Positions 54,807 to 63,564 of a stretch of 64,000 nt of DNA are shown piece by piece. Within the stretch, counting starts at the first letter, position 1; the number at the start of each line of letters is the position of its first letter. Origin of the DNA: Afipia massiliensis (lineage in GTDB: Bacteria > Pseudomonadota > Alphaproteobacteria > Rhizobiales > Xanthobacteraceae); contig NZ_LBIA02000001.1 of assembly GCF_001006325.2 (NCBI RefSeq), positions 372,001 to 436,000 on the forward strand, written 5' to 3'. The notes beneath the pieces are model-generated. The model was not told the DNA's origin, ran no database searches, and worked only from the letters and a program-made list of their open reading frames with translations. Both the position numbers and the translations under genes were made by a program.

Positions 54807-55043
54807 ATGGAAAGTTATCCGACGTTTCATAATGAAGTCGGGGTGCCGATCGTGCGCATTGGCTGCCGCGAATTCAAGTGCATTGGGGCTAAACCGCCGC
54901 AAGATCACCCACACATCTACCTCAATATGGGCGATGCCACTGAGATCGTCTGCCCCTATTGCTCTACGCTATTCCGCTTCGATCCGAGCTTGGGCGCACA
55001 CGAAGCTGATCCGGCAGATTGCGCTTACGGTGACATGGACTGA
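54807..55043 (+). CDS. Small zinc-finger protein, zf-CHCC (NDUFS6-like)
   Basis: A 78-residue protein with the CHCC zinc site: Cys25 in REFKCIGAKPP, His34/His36 in DHPHIYLNMG, and Cys49/Cys52 in VCPYCSTLFRF. This domain is that of the complex I subunit NDUFS6 and of many small alphaproteobacterial proteins. Its length and spacing are normal. It is transcribed alone, 180 bases after rpoH. Confidence 0.87.
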   Translation: MESYPTFHNEVGVPIVRIGCREFKCIGAKPPQDHPHIYLNMGDATEIVCPYCSTLFRFDPSLGAHEADPADCAYGDMD

Positions 55044-55131
55044 GTTGAAAAGCAGCAACGCTGCTTCCTTCGTCATGCCGACCGCAGCCAACCAGCGCCA
55101 AGCGCCACCGTCCCGCAGTCTCGGGGGCGGT

Positions 55132-55563
55132 TCACGATGGCCACGAACGATCCGAATTCGGCGGCATGCAAGCGTCACGACGGCCGAACCAGCGATAGCG
55201 GTTGCGCGCGACCAAGTCATAGATCGCGTCGCGGATCACCCGTGGGATGAATTGAAAGATCCATGTCCACTGCCAGCACGGAAGCTCGCGCGCAATGCGC
55301 AGCACAGCTTCGGATTTTACATAGGCCTGGCCGTTCGCCAAGAAGGCAAAGGAATCCGGGCGATCAGGATCGATCCCGAGCTGCTCAGCGAGCGGACGTC
55401 CCTCGGCCAACTGGATCGGAACGAAGCGAAAATAGCCGCGGCGATCACGTTTGCTCACGAAGCGGCCGCCGCGCGAGCACAGGACGCATACGCCGTCGAA
55501 CAAGATCAGGCCATGCGGCGAGTTGATACCGCCAGGACTTTTTGGATCAATGACGATTGTCAA
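55132..55563 (-). CDS. DCC-family thiol-disulfide oxidoreductase-like protein (DUF393)
   Basis: A 143-residue protein with the DCC motif GLILFDGVCVLCSRGGRFV (Cys26-x2-Cys29), a thioredoxin-like fold predicted to do thiol chemistry. Family features follow: RFVPIQLAEGRPLAEQLG and YKLVARNRYRWFGR-like YDLVARNRYRWFGRRDAC at the end. No ATG is available. A TTG at 55563 with GGAG eight bases upstream is the best start. Other readings extend to a GTG at 55638. Confidence 0.82.
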   Translation of the reverse strand: MTIVIDPKSPGGINSPHGLILFDGVCVLCSRGGRFVSKRDRRGYFRFVPIQLAEGRPLAEQLGIDPDRPDSFAFLANGQAYVKSEAVLRIARELPCWQWTWIFQFIPRVIRDAIYDLVARNRYRWFGRRDACMPPNSDRSWPS

Positions 55564-55828
55564 GACAATGCTCCGATGACGTATCGAATCCGCGAGGTTC
55601 GATAGTTTGGATGACGATGCGGAAACGATCCACTCCACGCGCTGGCTTCAACTTTCCCGCCGATTGATCCAAGTCTTTAACAACCATGTCGACCAATTGC
55701 TGACGCAGTAATTTTAGGGCTTTCTGAATTGCAAGTGTAAGCCCTATGCATTCGCTCGAAATATCCAGTAACGAGCCTTGTACATGGCGACCGAGTTGGC
55801 GGATTGGAAGCGAATCGAATCGCTCCAT
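55547..55828 (-). CDS. Possible hypothetical protein
   Basis: A 93-residue frame beginning MERFDSLPIRQLGRHVQGSL with a helical centre (LAIQKALKLLRQQLVDMVVK). It fills the gap between the groL terminator and the DCC gene and overlaps the proposed DCC start by 17 bases. I recognise no family and see no strong ribosome-binding site, so it may be spurious. Confidence 0.25.
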   Translation of the reverse strand: MERFDSLPIRQLGRHVQGSLLDISSECIGLTLAIQKALKLLRQQLVDMVVKDLDQSAGKLKPARGVDRFRIVIQTIEPRGFDTSSEHCLDNRH

Positions 55829-55861
55829 TCACGTTCTGGCGATAAGATTTGCTTCATATAG

Positions 55862-55895
55862 CAAAAAGGCTCAGCATCCCTGCCGAGCCTTTCTT
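55862..55895 (-). terminator. Rho-independent terminator of groL
   Basis: On the minus strand AGGCTCGGCA, loop GGGA, TGCTGAGCCT, then TTTT: a 10-bp stem with one G-U pair, 30 bases after the groL stop. Confidence 0.85.
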
Positions 55896-55920
55896 ATTAA
55901 TTGGTTCTGAACGTACAGAA

Positions 55921-57588
<1,668 letters not shown>

Positions 57589-57616
57589 TCACCTCAGGAA
57601 GCCGACCCTTTGCGGA

Positions 57617-57697
57617 CGTCTCGAAGGATGAGATGTGAGTGCTGAGGGCATCATCCTTCGAGACGCCAGCTGCGCCCGCCGGCTGCTCAGGATGAGG
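57617..57697. repeat. REP-like palindrome between groS and groL
   Basis: CGTCTCGAAGGATGA (57617-57631) and TCATCCTTCGAGACG (57651-57665) are perfect 15-bp inverted arms with a 19-base interval. Directly after them the sequence runs to GCTCAGGATGAGG. TCATCCTTCGAGACG paired with CTCAGGATGAGG is the form of the intergenic repeats I know from Bradyrhizobium and Rhodopseudomonas genomes. Confidence 0.75.
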
Positions 57698-57712
57698 AAA
57701 CTGGCTGACAGC

Positions 57713-58028
57713 TTAAGCGGCCTTCTTCTTGGAAGCGGGAACGTCGGTGATAACGCCCATGATGTCGCTTTCCTTCATGATCAGCACGTCCTGGCCGTCG
57801 ATCTTGACCTCGGTGCCGGACCACTTGCCGAACAGGACGATATCGCCGACCTTGAGGTCGATCGGGATCAGCTTGCCGGCTTCGTCACGGCCGCCCGGAC
57901 CAACCGAAAGGATTTCGCCCTGCGACGGCTTTTCCTTGGCATTGTCCGGAATGATGATGCCGCCAGCGGTCTTGTCTTCTACGTCGATGCGCTTGACTGC
58001 CGCGGTCGTGAAGCGGACGGAATTTCAT
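57713..58028 (-). pseudogene. groS: Co-chaperonin GroES with frame-breaking indel
   Basis: The ATG at 58028, with GGAGG upstream, starts MKFRPLHDR, the correct GroES beginning. After codon 9 the bases CGC-GGCAGTC put translation out of frame and it stops early. In the other frame the whole rest of GroES is perfect: [80 protein letters not shown] and so on to KKKAA at 57713. The reading is 316 bases, so two bases are missing (or one extra) near 58001. No alternative start exists in the second frame. Either this copy is dead, another groS serves GroEL, or it is a sequencing error. Confidence 0.85.
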
Positions 58029-58068
58029 GCGATCCTCCTATGCCTCTGAAGATGTTATAATTTTTGAA

Positions 58069-58095
58069 TTGGCAGTCACAGCACGCGAGTGCTAA
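58069..58095. promoter_or_regulatory. CIRCE element (HrcA operator)
   Basis: On the minus strand TTAGCACTC - 9 bases - GACTGCCAA. The consensus is TTAGCACTC-N9-GAGTGCTAA, so the left arm is perfect and the right arm has two changes. It lies 41 bases before the groS ATG, the normal place, so HrcA control of groESL is expected though perhaps weakened. Confidence 0.8.
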
Positions 58096-58106
58096 AGCGA
58101 TCCTTG

Positions 58107-58134
58107 TACATAAGCCGGTCATGCGGAAGTGCAA
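58107..58134 (-). promoter_or_regulatory. Predicted groESL promoter
   Basis: Minus strand TTGCAC (58134-58129), a 16-base spacer and TATGTA (58112-58107), 12 bases upstream of CIRCE. The -35 element lies directly next to the IS end at 58136. Confidence 0.6.
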
Positions 58135-58135
58135 G

Positions 58136-58290
58136 GTGTACCGAAAACTCCATCCGAGTTTATCGAGTGAAAGATTCACCTAAGCTGGCGCTATGATCGC
58201 GCTACTGGCGCGCGATCCATTCTGGGGTGGGGTTTGTTGTGACGTTGACCCAGGCCTCTGCGATTGAGCCGCACGCCAATGTCGGTGCCA
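58136..58290 (-). mobile_element. IS fragment upstream of groESL
   Basis: GTGTACCGAAAACT at about 58137 is the terminal repeat of the IS family. Some 70 bases further the minus strand reads WVNVTTNPTPEWIARQ, a piece of the transposase core (compare WISVTTNPTAEWIARR in the copy at 6640). End and core are much closer than in the full element, so an internal deletion has occurred. Confidence 0.7.
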
Positions 58291-58519
58291 GCGCCGGCTT
58301 CGATGTGGCGCCAACGTAGCCGGCTTGGTAATCGGGGCGCGACTGCGCGTCCCTGGATTCGTTGAGCCGTCGGTCATATCCGGGCGAAATTGTCTCGGTT
58401 GGGGACGAGCAAATGCTGGCATCATCGAGCTCCAGGCGATGCGCGATAGAGCTGCGGCAATTTCCACAGGTCTCTTCTTGCAAGATCCCTTCGACTATCT
58501 GGTTTCGGGGTCGTCCCGT

Positions 58520-58765
58520 TCAGACTGCCGTTCGCAGCCGCCTCATCGTGAACTCGATCTCCCCGCCTGGCAGCTCGCGCCAATGCTCGACCTCGCTCAT
58601 GAAGGCGGGCTTCGGGTAGCGATCGAGGAATTCCCTCACCGTTTGGCGGGCGTCGTCACGGGGTTGGGTGAAGGTCTCTCGCACGAAACCATCGTGGGCG
58701 CGGTGCTGCGCGCGATGATCGCGCATCCGGTCCGCCTGCTCACGCGGGGTCTTGGGCCCTGCCAT
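58520..58765 (-). CDS. Conserved-type small hypothetical protein
   Basis: An 81-residue hydrophilic protein starting MAGPKTPREQADRMRDHRAQ, with GGAG eight bases before the ATG, and containing FLDRYPKPAFMSEVEHWREL then GGEIEFTMRRL. Composition and good start support a real gene. I associate the MAGPKTPxEQADRMR opening with rhizobial hypotheticals. No function is known, and the ends are charged with no membrane segment. Confidence 0.6.
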   Translation of the reverse strand: MAGPKTPREQADRMRDHRAQHRAHDGFVRETFTQPRDDARQTVREFLDRYPKPAFMSEVEHWRELPGGEIEFTMRRLRTAV

Positions 58766-59101
58766 CGCTGCTACTCCATATAAGCGATGTCTATTAGATA
58801 GATTGGCCGCGGTTCTGGTCAGGGCAAGTCCAGAGCAACCCATTACTGCAAAGAAAAAGGCGCGCCCCCCCGCGAGGCATTAGATAATTCGCCTGTTCGC
58901 TAAAGGAACGGGGCCGAATTGAACCTACGGCAGGCTTGATCCGATGCCGACGCGAGCGGGCGTGGCCATTGCCCAAACGCTTATCGCGTCGGTCTATAAA
59001 AGATGGGCGCAGGCAGATTGATGCGCTCATGCAGCCCTCGCTTGTAGGGGGCCGGATAAACCACCATCTGTAAGGCTCACCCCCGTCTGAGGGCCATTCT
59101 C
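58766..59101. other. Intergenic stretch, nothing recognised
   Basis: About 335 bases including a run of C (GCGCCCCCCCGCG near 58862). No gene, hairpin or repeat that I can support. Confidence 0.4.
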
Positions 59102-59353
59102 ATGGTTGTCGCTGGCGGCGATTACGTCCATTTCGTTGTGGAGTACGGCGGCAAAATTGAAAAGTGCCGGGTAACGGAGACTGCCCTTCTGAACAGAGAA
59201 CGCTTGAGCAAGAAGTATGCAGGCCACGCACAGCTCATCGCTATCTTTGTAAGACACCGAGCCGAGATCGAATGTCTCGCACTCGCGAAGTTGCAGAGGG
59301 AGGGTCACTCTGACCGCAGTGTTGTAGTGACCACTGAGGATCTGAACCCTTGA
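59102..59353 (+). CDS. Small protein, possibly DUF1488 family
   Basis: An 83-residue protein starting MVVAGGDYVHFVVEYGGKIE. The pattern of a beta-hairpin (VHFVVEYGGKIEKCRVTETA), a helix with HAQLIAIFVRHRAEIECLAL and a final VVVTTEDLNP resembles the DUF1488 proteins common in rhizobia. GAGGG lies nine bases before the ATG. Function unknown. Confidence 0.6.
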   Translation: MVVAGGDYVHFVVEYGGKIEKCRVTETALLNRERLSKKYAGHAQLIAIFVRHRAEIECLALAKLQREGHSDRSVVVTTEDLNP

Positions 59354-59442
59354 TGTAGCTGGCTGTTCGACGCCCTTGCTTACGCAAGAACAACGTGGCC
59401 ACTAGCTGTTGAGCGGCGATGACGTGAAAACGAAGAACCCGT

Positions 59443-59684
59443 ATGAACAAGACGCTGATATCGATAGAAGAACTGAAGCAAATCGCTCTCAGAGAAATCC
59501 ACACTTACCCCGGATGCAAGGACGTATCCGCCGTCGGTATTTATCCCATCACAGACGAGGTAGCCGGAACAATTGGTCTGTCCAAATCGTAAGCAGCGAA
59601 GGCGTTGACCCCCAAGCCACAAACCGCGCTGCGATTTATGCCAAGCACAAGCTTCGTCACGAATACAATCTGTGGACGGGGTGA
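59443..59684 (+). pseudogene. Small hypothetical gene with single-base frameshift
   Basis: From the ATG at 59443 the frame reads MNKTLISIEELKQIALREIH, TYPGCKDVSAVGIYPITDEV, then AGTIGLSKS and stop. One base later the other frame continues NNWSVQIVSSEGVDPQATNR and AAIYAKHKLRHEYNLW to a stop at 59684. Adding one A in GGAACAATT restores a single ~80-residue protein of the kind seen repeatedly in rhizobial genomes. The function of the family is unknown. Confidence 0.65.
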
Positions 59685-59709
59685 GCCTCTTATGCCAGCA
59701 GCAAACGCA

Positions 59710-59829
59710 TTAGTTCTTTCTGGGCGGCGGTTCGTTCGCTACTTCCTCTGCCAATAGCTTTAAAAATTTCTCCACGAGACTGCGATAGAGCTTAAGGTTT
59801 TGCTGGCGAATGAAAAATTGATGCTCCAT
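59710..59829 (-). CDS. Very small protein (39 aa)
   Basis: ATG at 59829 with a very strong ribosome-binding site (GAGGAGGTAGCT). It encodes MEHQFFIRQQNLKLYRSLVE, then KFLKLLAEEVANEPPPRKN. It resembles the short rhizobial proteins with a Q-N-L-x-x-Y-R-x-L-L motif and a K-L-L-A-E-E tail, which are stress-linked hypotheticals in my memory. The excellent start signal and helical amphipathic look support it. Confidence 0.55.
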   Translation of the reverse strand: MEHQFFIRQQNLKLYRSLVEKFLKLLAEEVANEPPPRKN

Positions 59830-60060
59830 AGCTACCTCCTCTGAGGGCATGGACCGAAGGGCATCGTGCGCCTAAGAGTGGCAAGTGTCGAGCACGTATT
59901 GTCTCCCAGAACGATCAAGGAAAACGACTTGTTCGACTTCCTGCGCGCTGAAAAGAGGCTTATTGATTTAAAGCCACGGCAAACACCCGCCGGTTCAGGC
60001 CGACGAGCTTTATTCTTTTCGGTGCCACGAACAGGTGCCTTCCGGCTCAACGGCAGAAAT

Positions 60061-60486
60061 CTAGAAGGCCATCTCCGGGCGTGGTTCGGGCAGTGCCGCA
60101 TCTTCTGCCTGATGGGAGTCACGCTCCTGGGCAGTAACCGGCAACTGCAGGACCAGGGCACGCTGCCCCTCCAATAACAGCGTCACCAGAACCGTGTTTC
60201 CATCGGGAAACATCAGCGCATCGTGATGCTGATGCTGAGTATTTGGTCCAACAGCACAGAAACGTGCGACTTGGACGTCGGCGCTCCTGGTCGAGATCCA
60301 GTTGCGATCGTATTTGATGTCCTGGTCGAAGGCGAGTTCGGTGCCAGGGAGAAGGCACACGGCAACACCCGGGTCGCCTTCAGCGGCGAAACCACGGGTC
60401 GACGTTCCATGGAAACTTGTCGAGACAAGCGTTTCTCCAACCTTGGCTGGACGAGACGCTACGGCATGCAAGCTGTAATCACACAT
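60061..60486 (-). CDS. Conserved-type hypothetical protein
   Basis: A 141-residue protein starting MCDYSLHAVASRPAKVGETL and containing STRGFAAEGDPGVAVCLLPG then TELAFDQDIKYD and HQHHDALMFPDGNTVLVTLL. I recognise it as a family that recurs in Bradyrhizobium-type genomes. No function is assigned and there is no signal peptide. GAGCAAATCTC precedes the ATG. The Pro/Glu/Ala-rich tail is variable. Confidence 0.75.
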   Translation of the reverse strand: MCDYSLHAVASRPAKVGETLVSTSFHGTSTRGFAAEGDPGVAVCLLPGTELAFDQDIKYDRNWISTRSADVQVARFCAVGPNTQHQHHDALMFPDGNTVLVTLLLEGQRALVLQLPVTAQERDSHQAEDAALPEPRPEMAF

Positions 60487-60961
60487 GAGATTTGCTCCTC
60501 TTGTCGAGACAACTCATCCGCATCCGCTCCGGAGGCGGATTTCTATCAGTGTGTCATTTTACGAAACGCACTCGCGGTGTCTGGTTCCTGCGTTCCCAGA
60601 TACTCTATTGCGCCCCAGAACGATCTGGCCGGCGGGTGCACGGACTTCGGGTTGGTTGCCAAATCGCGATTTCCTGATCGCTCTGTTTGGCTCGCCGCCA
60701 ACGCACCGTCCTCCATTGAGGATGGGACTGGGATGTTCAATCTTCAAGCTGCAAAAGCGAAATACTCCTGAAATATTTCCATAGTGAGCGCGGGAGATTA
60801 GGGCAAAGCCGCGCTATTTCGCCGATACGAGAGTCGCTGAAAAACTTCATCACTCGCCGCGTCCGTTCTACACGCCGTTCGTCAGCGAGAGATCATAAGC
60901 GGTCGGCACGACGAGCAATCACGAATTTTGGTGGATGCCAGAGGCGATGCGCATCAAGGTT
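60487..60961. other. Intergenic stretch, nothing recognised
   Basis: No frame in these 475 bases looks conserved, and I see no hairpin or repeat. It lies between a hypothetical gene and a cyclase/TPR relic. Confidence 0.4.
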
Positions 60962-61218
60962 GAAGTATTGCTGCTTTCCGACAAATCAAACACGTCGCCA
61001 GCTGAGGATCAATTCCGCCGATCCATAGAGCTTGCGCGACGACAACAGCCTTGTCGCGGGAATTGAGCAGCGCGATGAGTCTCGGTCGGCTGTATTACTC
61101 TCAAGGCCATGCCGTCGAAGGACGCAATTTTCTGAACCCTGCCTTTGAGGCGTTCACGGAAGGATTTGGCACTCCCGATCTTAAACGCGCGAAGGCGCTG
61201 CTTAAGGAATGGAGTTAG
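60962..61218 (+). pseudogene. Adenylate cyclase/ATPase-type protein, C-terminal relic
   Basis: Two frames together spell the TPR-like end of large rhizobial cyclase/ATPase regulators: EVLLLSDKSNTSPAEDQFRR and SIELARRQQ, then after an indel MSLGRLYYSQGHAVEGRNFL and FTEGFGTPDLKRAKALLKEW with TAG at 61216. The usual family end is WFTEGFDTPDLKEAKALL. The ~900-residue body is missing. Confidence 0.7.
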
Positions 61219-61403
61219 GCGACAACGCGTGACTCACTATCGGTCGTCCCTTATTCAATACACTCCCGAACCGGACACGTTCCATAACCGCTCATTCTGC
61301 GAATCTGATACACGCCGCTGAACTACGTCCGCGGCCTTTGTTGGCCTTCCCTTGGGATTCGCAGATTGTCCCTTCTTGAATTGCGATCCCGTCCCGACAG
61401 TAT

Positions 61404-62198
61404 TTACCTACCAGCGAATCTCGGCGCCCGCTTTTCGAGAAACGCCTGACGAGCTTCTTTCGCGTCATCGCTGGCAAATGCCCGTTGAATATTGGACACC
61501 TCAAGACGCAGTTGCTGTTCCATATCGATACTTTCCATGGCGCGGACTAACCCCCGTTTCAGTAAACGCAGAGTAATCGGCGACCACGCGCAGAGCTCTT
61601 GGCAATAGGCCTCTAATCGCTCCGCAAACGTGTCGTCAGCCACAACCTCACCGGCCAATCCCCAAGCTACCGCCTCTTCACCTTTCAGACTGCGGTTTTC
61701 GGCCATAAACCGCATAGCGCGCTCGTAACCGATCGCTTGTGGAAGAGTAATAGTAAGACCAGCATCCGGAGAACCGCCGATGCGAGTGTATCCGGCCATC
61801 AGGCGAGCACTTTTACTCACGAGCCGTATGTCAGTCGCCATTGCAAGGCCCAGTCCAGCGCCAACGGCAACGCCATTTATACCGCCCACGACCGGCTTCT
61901 CGCAGCGCTTACGGATAGAGAGCAAAAAATGGCCGACCCAGCCTAAATCGTCAAGCTGAGCAGATTGGGGAGAGAGCGATGAATACTTCTCACTGTCGGA
62001 CAGATCGAGACCTGAGCAGAATGAGTCTCCCGAACCGGTGATAGCCAAGATCCACACGTTGTCGTCCACTGCTGCAGCATCGACAGCTTCGACTATTCCC
62101 CACGCTAGCCTTTGATTTATGGCGTTTTTCTTATCGGGGCGATTGAGGGTGATGGTTCTTACATGCCCGCTGTCTTTCACATGAAGAATATCGGTCAC
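61404..62198 (-). CDS. Enoyl-CoA hydratase/isomerase family protein (PaaG-like active site)
   Basis: A 264-residue crotonase-fold protein: GDSFCSGLDLSDSEKY (oxyanion hole), INGVAVGAGLGLAMATDIRL and YTRIGGSPDAGLTITLPQAI. The first hydratase glutamate (normally in GxELAxA) is replaced (GLGLAMA), and the second acid is an Asp in SPDAG. That is the pattern of PaaG-type isomerases rather than true hydratases. It lies at the downstream end of a minus-strand group with a nitronate monooxygenase and an SDR. Confidence 0.88.
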   Translation of the reverse strand: MTDILHVKDSGHVRTITLNRPDKKNAINQRLAWGIVEAVDAAAVDDNVWILAITGSGDSFCSGLDLSDSEKYSSLSPQSAQLDDLGWVGHFLLSIRKRCEKPVVGGINGVAVGAGLGLAMATDIRLVSKSARLMAGYTRIGGSPDAGLTITLPQAIGYERAMRFMAENRSLKGEEAVAWGLAGEVVADDTFAERLEAYCQELCAWSPITLRLLKRGLVRAMESIDMEQQLRLEVSNIQRAFASDDAKEARQAFLEKRAPRFAGR

Positions 62199-62239
62199 GT
62201 GCTGTCTCCTTGTTTTTCGGATTCTGGATAAACACTAAG

Positions 62240-63214
62240 CTACGCAGCAATGTTCTTTAGGCGCGCGGTAATGATGTCATCGGCCTCACGCATGATACGA
62301 TCAAGAAGCTCCTGGACTGTCGGAATGTCCTTGATGAGGCCCACGACCATTCCGCAACTCCAGCCCCCGGCGTCCATATCGCCGTCCTTCATGACTTTTG
62401 GATAGACCCCCGCTACCTCTGGCGCTACATCGGCGAATGTAATTGCTTCGCCAAGTTGTTTCTCCTTGTCTAGGAGGCGCTGAACGCCAGCATTGGTGAG
62501 GACGCGTTCGGTATTGCGCAACGGGCGCATGATAAGGCGCGTATCGAGCTCGGTTGCATTGAGGATTGCTTCCTTGACCCGCGGATGAACGGGCGCCTCT
62601 TTCGTTGCAATAAACCGCGTCCCCATATTCATACCGTTGGCGCCCATAGCCAGTGCGGCTACCAGACTTCGTCCGTCTGCCATGCCGCCCGAAGCGACAA
62701 ATGGGATCGTCAGTTCATCGGCCGCGCGTGGCAGTAGGATAAAGTTCGGCACGTCATCCTCACCGGGGTGCCCACCGCATTCAAATCCGTCGATGCTCAG
62801 TGCATCCACTCCGATTGCCTGCGCCTTCAGCGCGTGCCGCACGGAGGTGCATTTATGTATGACCTTCACCTCTGCTTCTTTCAAAATCGGAAGCCATTTT
62901 TGAGGATTATTGCCAGCTGTCTCGACGATCTCAATGCCGCCATCAATAATGGCGCGAATGTAACCTGGGTAATCAGGCGGCTTCACCGCAGGAAGAAACG
63001 TCAGATTGACGCCGAATGGCTTGTTGGTCATCTCGCGGCAACGGCGGATTTCCGCGGCTAGGTCGGCTGCGGTCGGCTGGGTCAACGACGTGATCAAGCC
63101 GAGACCACCCGCATTTGCTACGGCGGAAGCCATTTCCGCGAAACCTACATAGTGCATGCCACCTTGAATGATGGGGCGTTCGATGCCGAAAAGCTCAGTG
63201 ATACGAGTCTTCAT
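62240..63214 (-). CDS. Nitronate monooxygenase family flavoprotein
   Basis: A 324-residue FMN-dependent TIM-barrel enzyme: IIQGGMHYVGFAEMASAVAN, GGLGLITSLTQPT, SIDGFECGGHPGEDDVP (the catalytic-histidine region), PFVASGGMADGRSLVAALAM and GANGMNMGTRFIATKE (FMN phosphate site). It matches the nitronate monooxygenase / 2-nitropropane dioxygenase family, which also includes enoyl reductase-like members. The neighbouring acyl-CoA enzymes make a CoA-ester substrate possible. Confidence 0.9.
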   Translation of the reverse strand: MKTRITELFGIERPIIQGGMHYVGFAEMASAVANAGGLGLITSLTQPTAADLAAEIRRCREMTNKPFGVNLTFLPAVKPPDYPGYIRAIIDGGIEIVETAGNNPQKWLPILKEAEVKVIHKCTSVRHALKAQAIGVDALSIDGFECGGHPGEDDVPNFILLPRAADELTIPFVASGGMADGRSLVAALAMGANGMNMGTRFIATKEAPVHPRVKEAILNATELDTRLIMRPLRNTERVLTNAGVQRLLDKEKQLGEAITFADVAPEVAGVYPKVMKDGDMDAGGWSCGMVVGLIKDIPTVQELLDRIMREADDIITARLKNIAA

Positions 63215-63253
63215 TGCTGACCTTGATGCTTAGAATTGAACGAAACCGTTGAA

Positions 63254-63553
63254 CTAGCGCTTTTCGACTTTCTCAGGCGTTATTATCTCGACCTTCACTG
63301 GGGCAGAGAAGCACTTCACAGCTATCCGCCCAAATGCGCGCATGTGATCTGATTTTGAATGGACCGGAAGACAGTCGGCGGAATCCCACTCTTCTACGAA
63401 AACCAGCTTGTTAGAATCGTCTACGCTCTCGTGAAGATCATACGCGACGCACCCCTCTTCCTTGCGCGTGGCCGAAATCGCCTCGCGCGCCGCTGCTATG
63501 AGCTCTGCCCGCATTTCCGGCTTCACCGTTAAAGTAGCGATCACGTAAACCAT
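63254..63553 (-). CDS. ABM-type (antibiotic biosynthesis) monooxygenase
   Basis: A 99-residue ferredoxin-like-fold protein starting MVYVIATLTVKPEMRAELIA, with EEGCVAYDLHESVDDSNKLV and FVEEWDSADCLPVHSKSDHM, the standard ABM/putative quinol-monooxygenase pattern (His in the EW…H motif). It is located between an SDR and the flavoprotein gene, 11 bases after the SDR stop, so clearly co-transcribed. Confidence 0.88.
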   Translation of the reverse strand: MVYVIATLTVKPEMRAELIAAAREAISATRKEEGCVAYDLHESVDDSNKLVFVEEWDSADCLPVHSKSDHMRAFGRIAVKCFSAPVKVEIITPEKVEKR

Positions 63554-63564
63554 CGTTAAACTCC

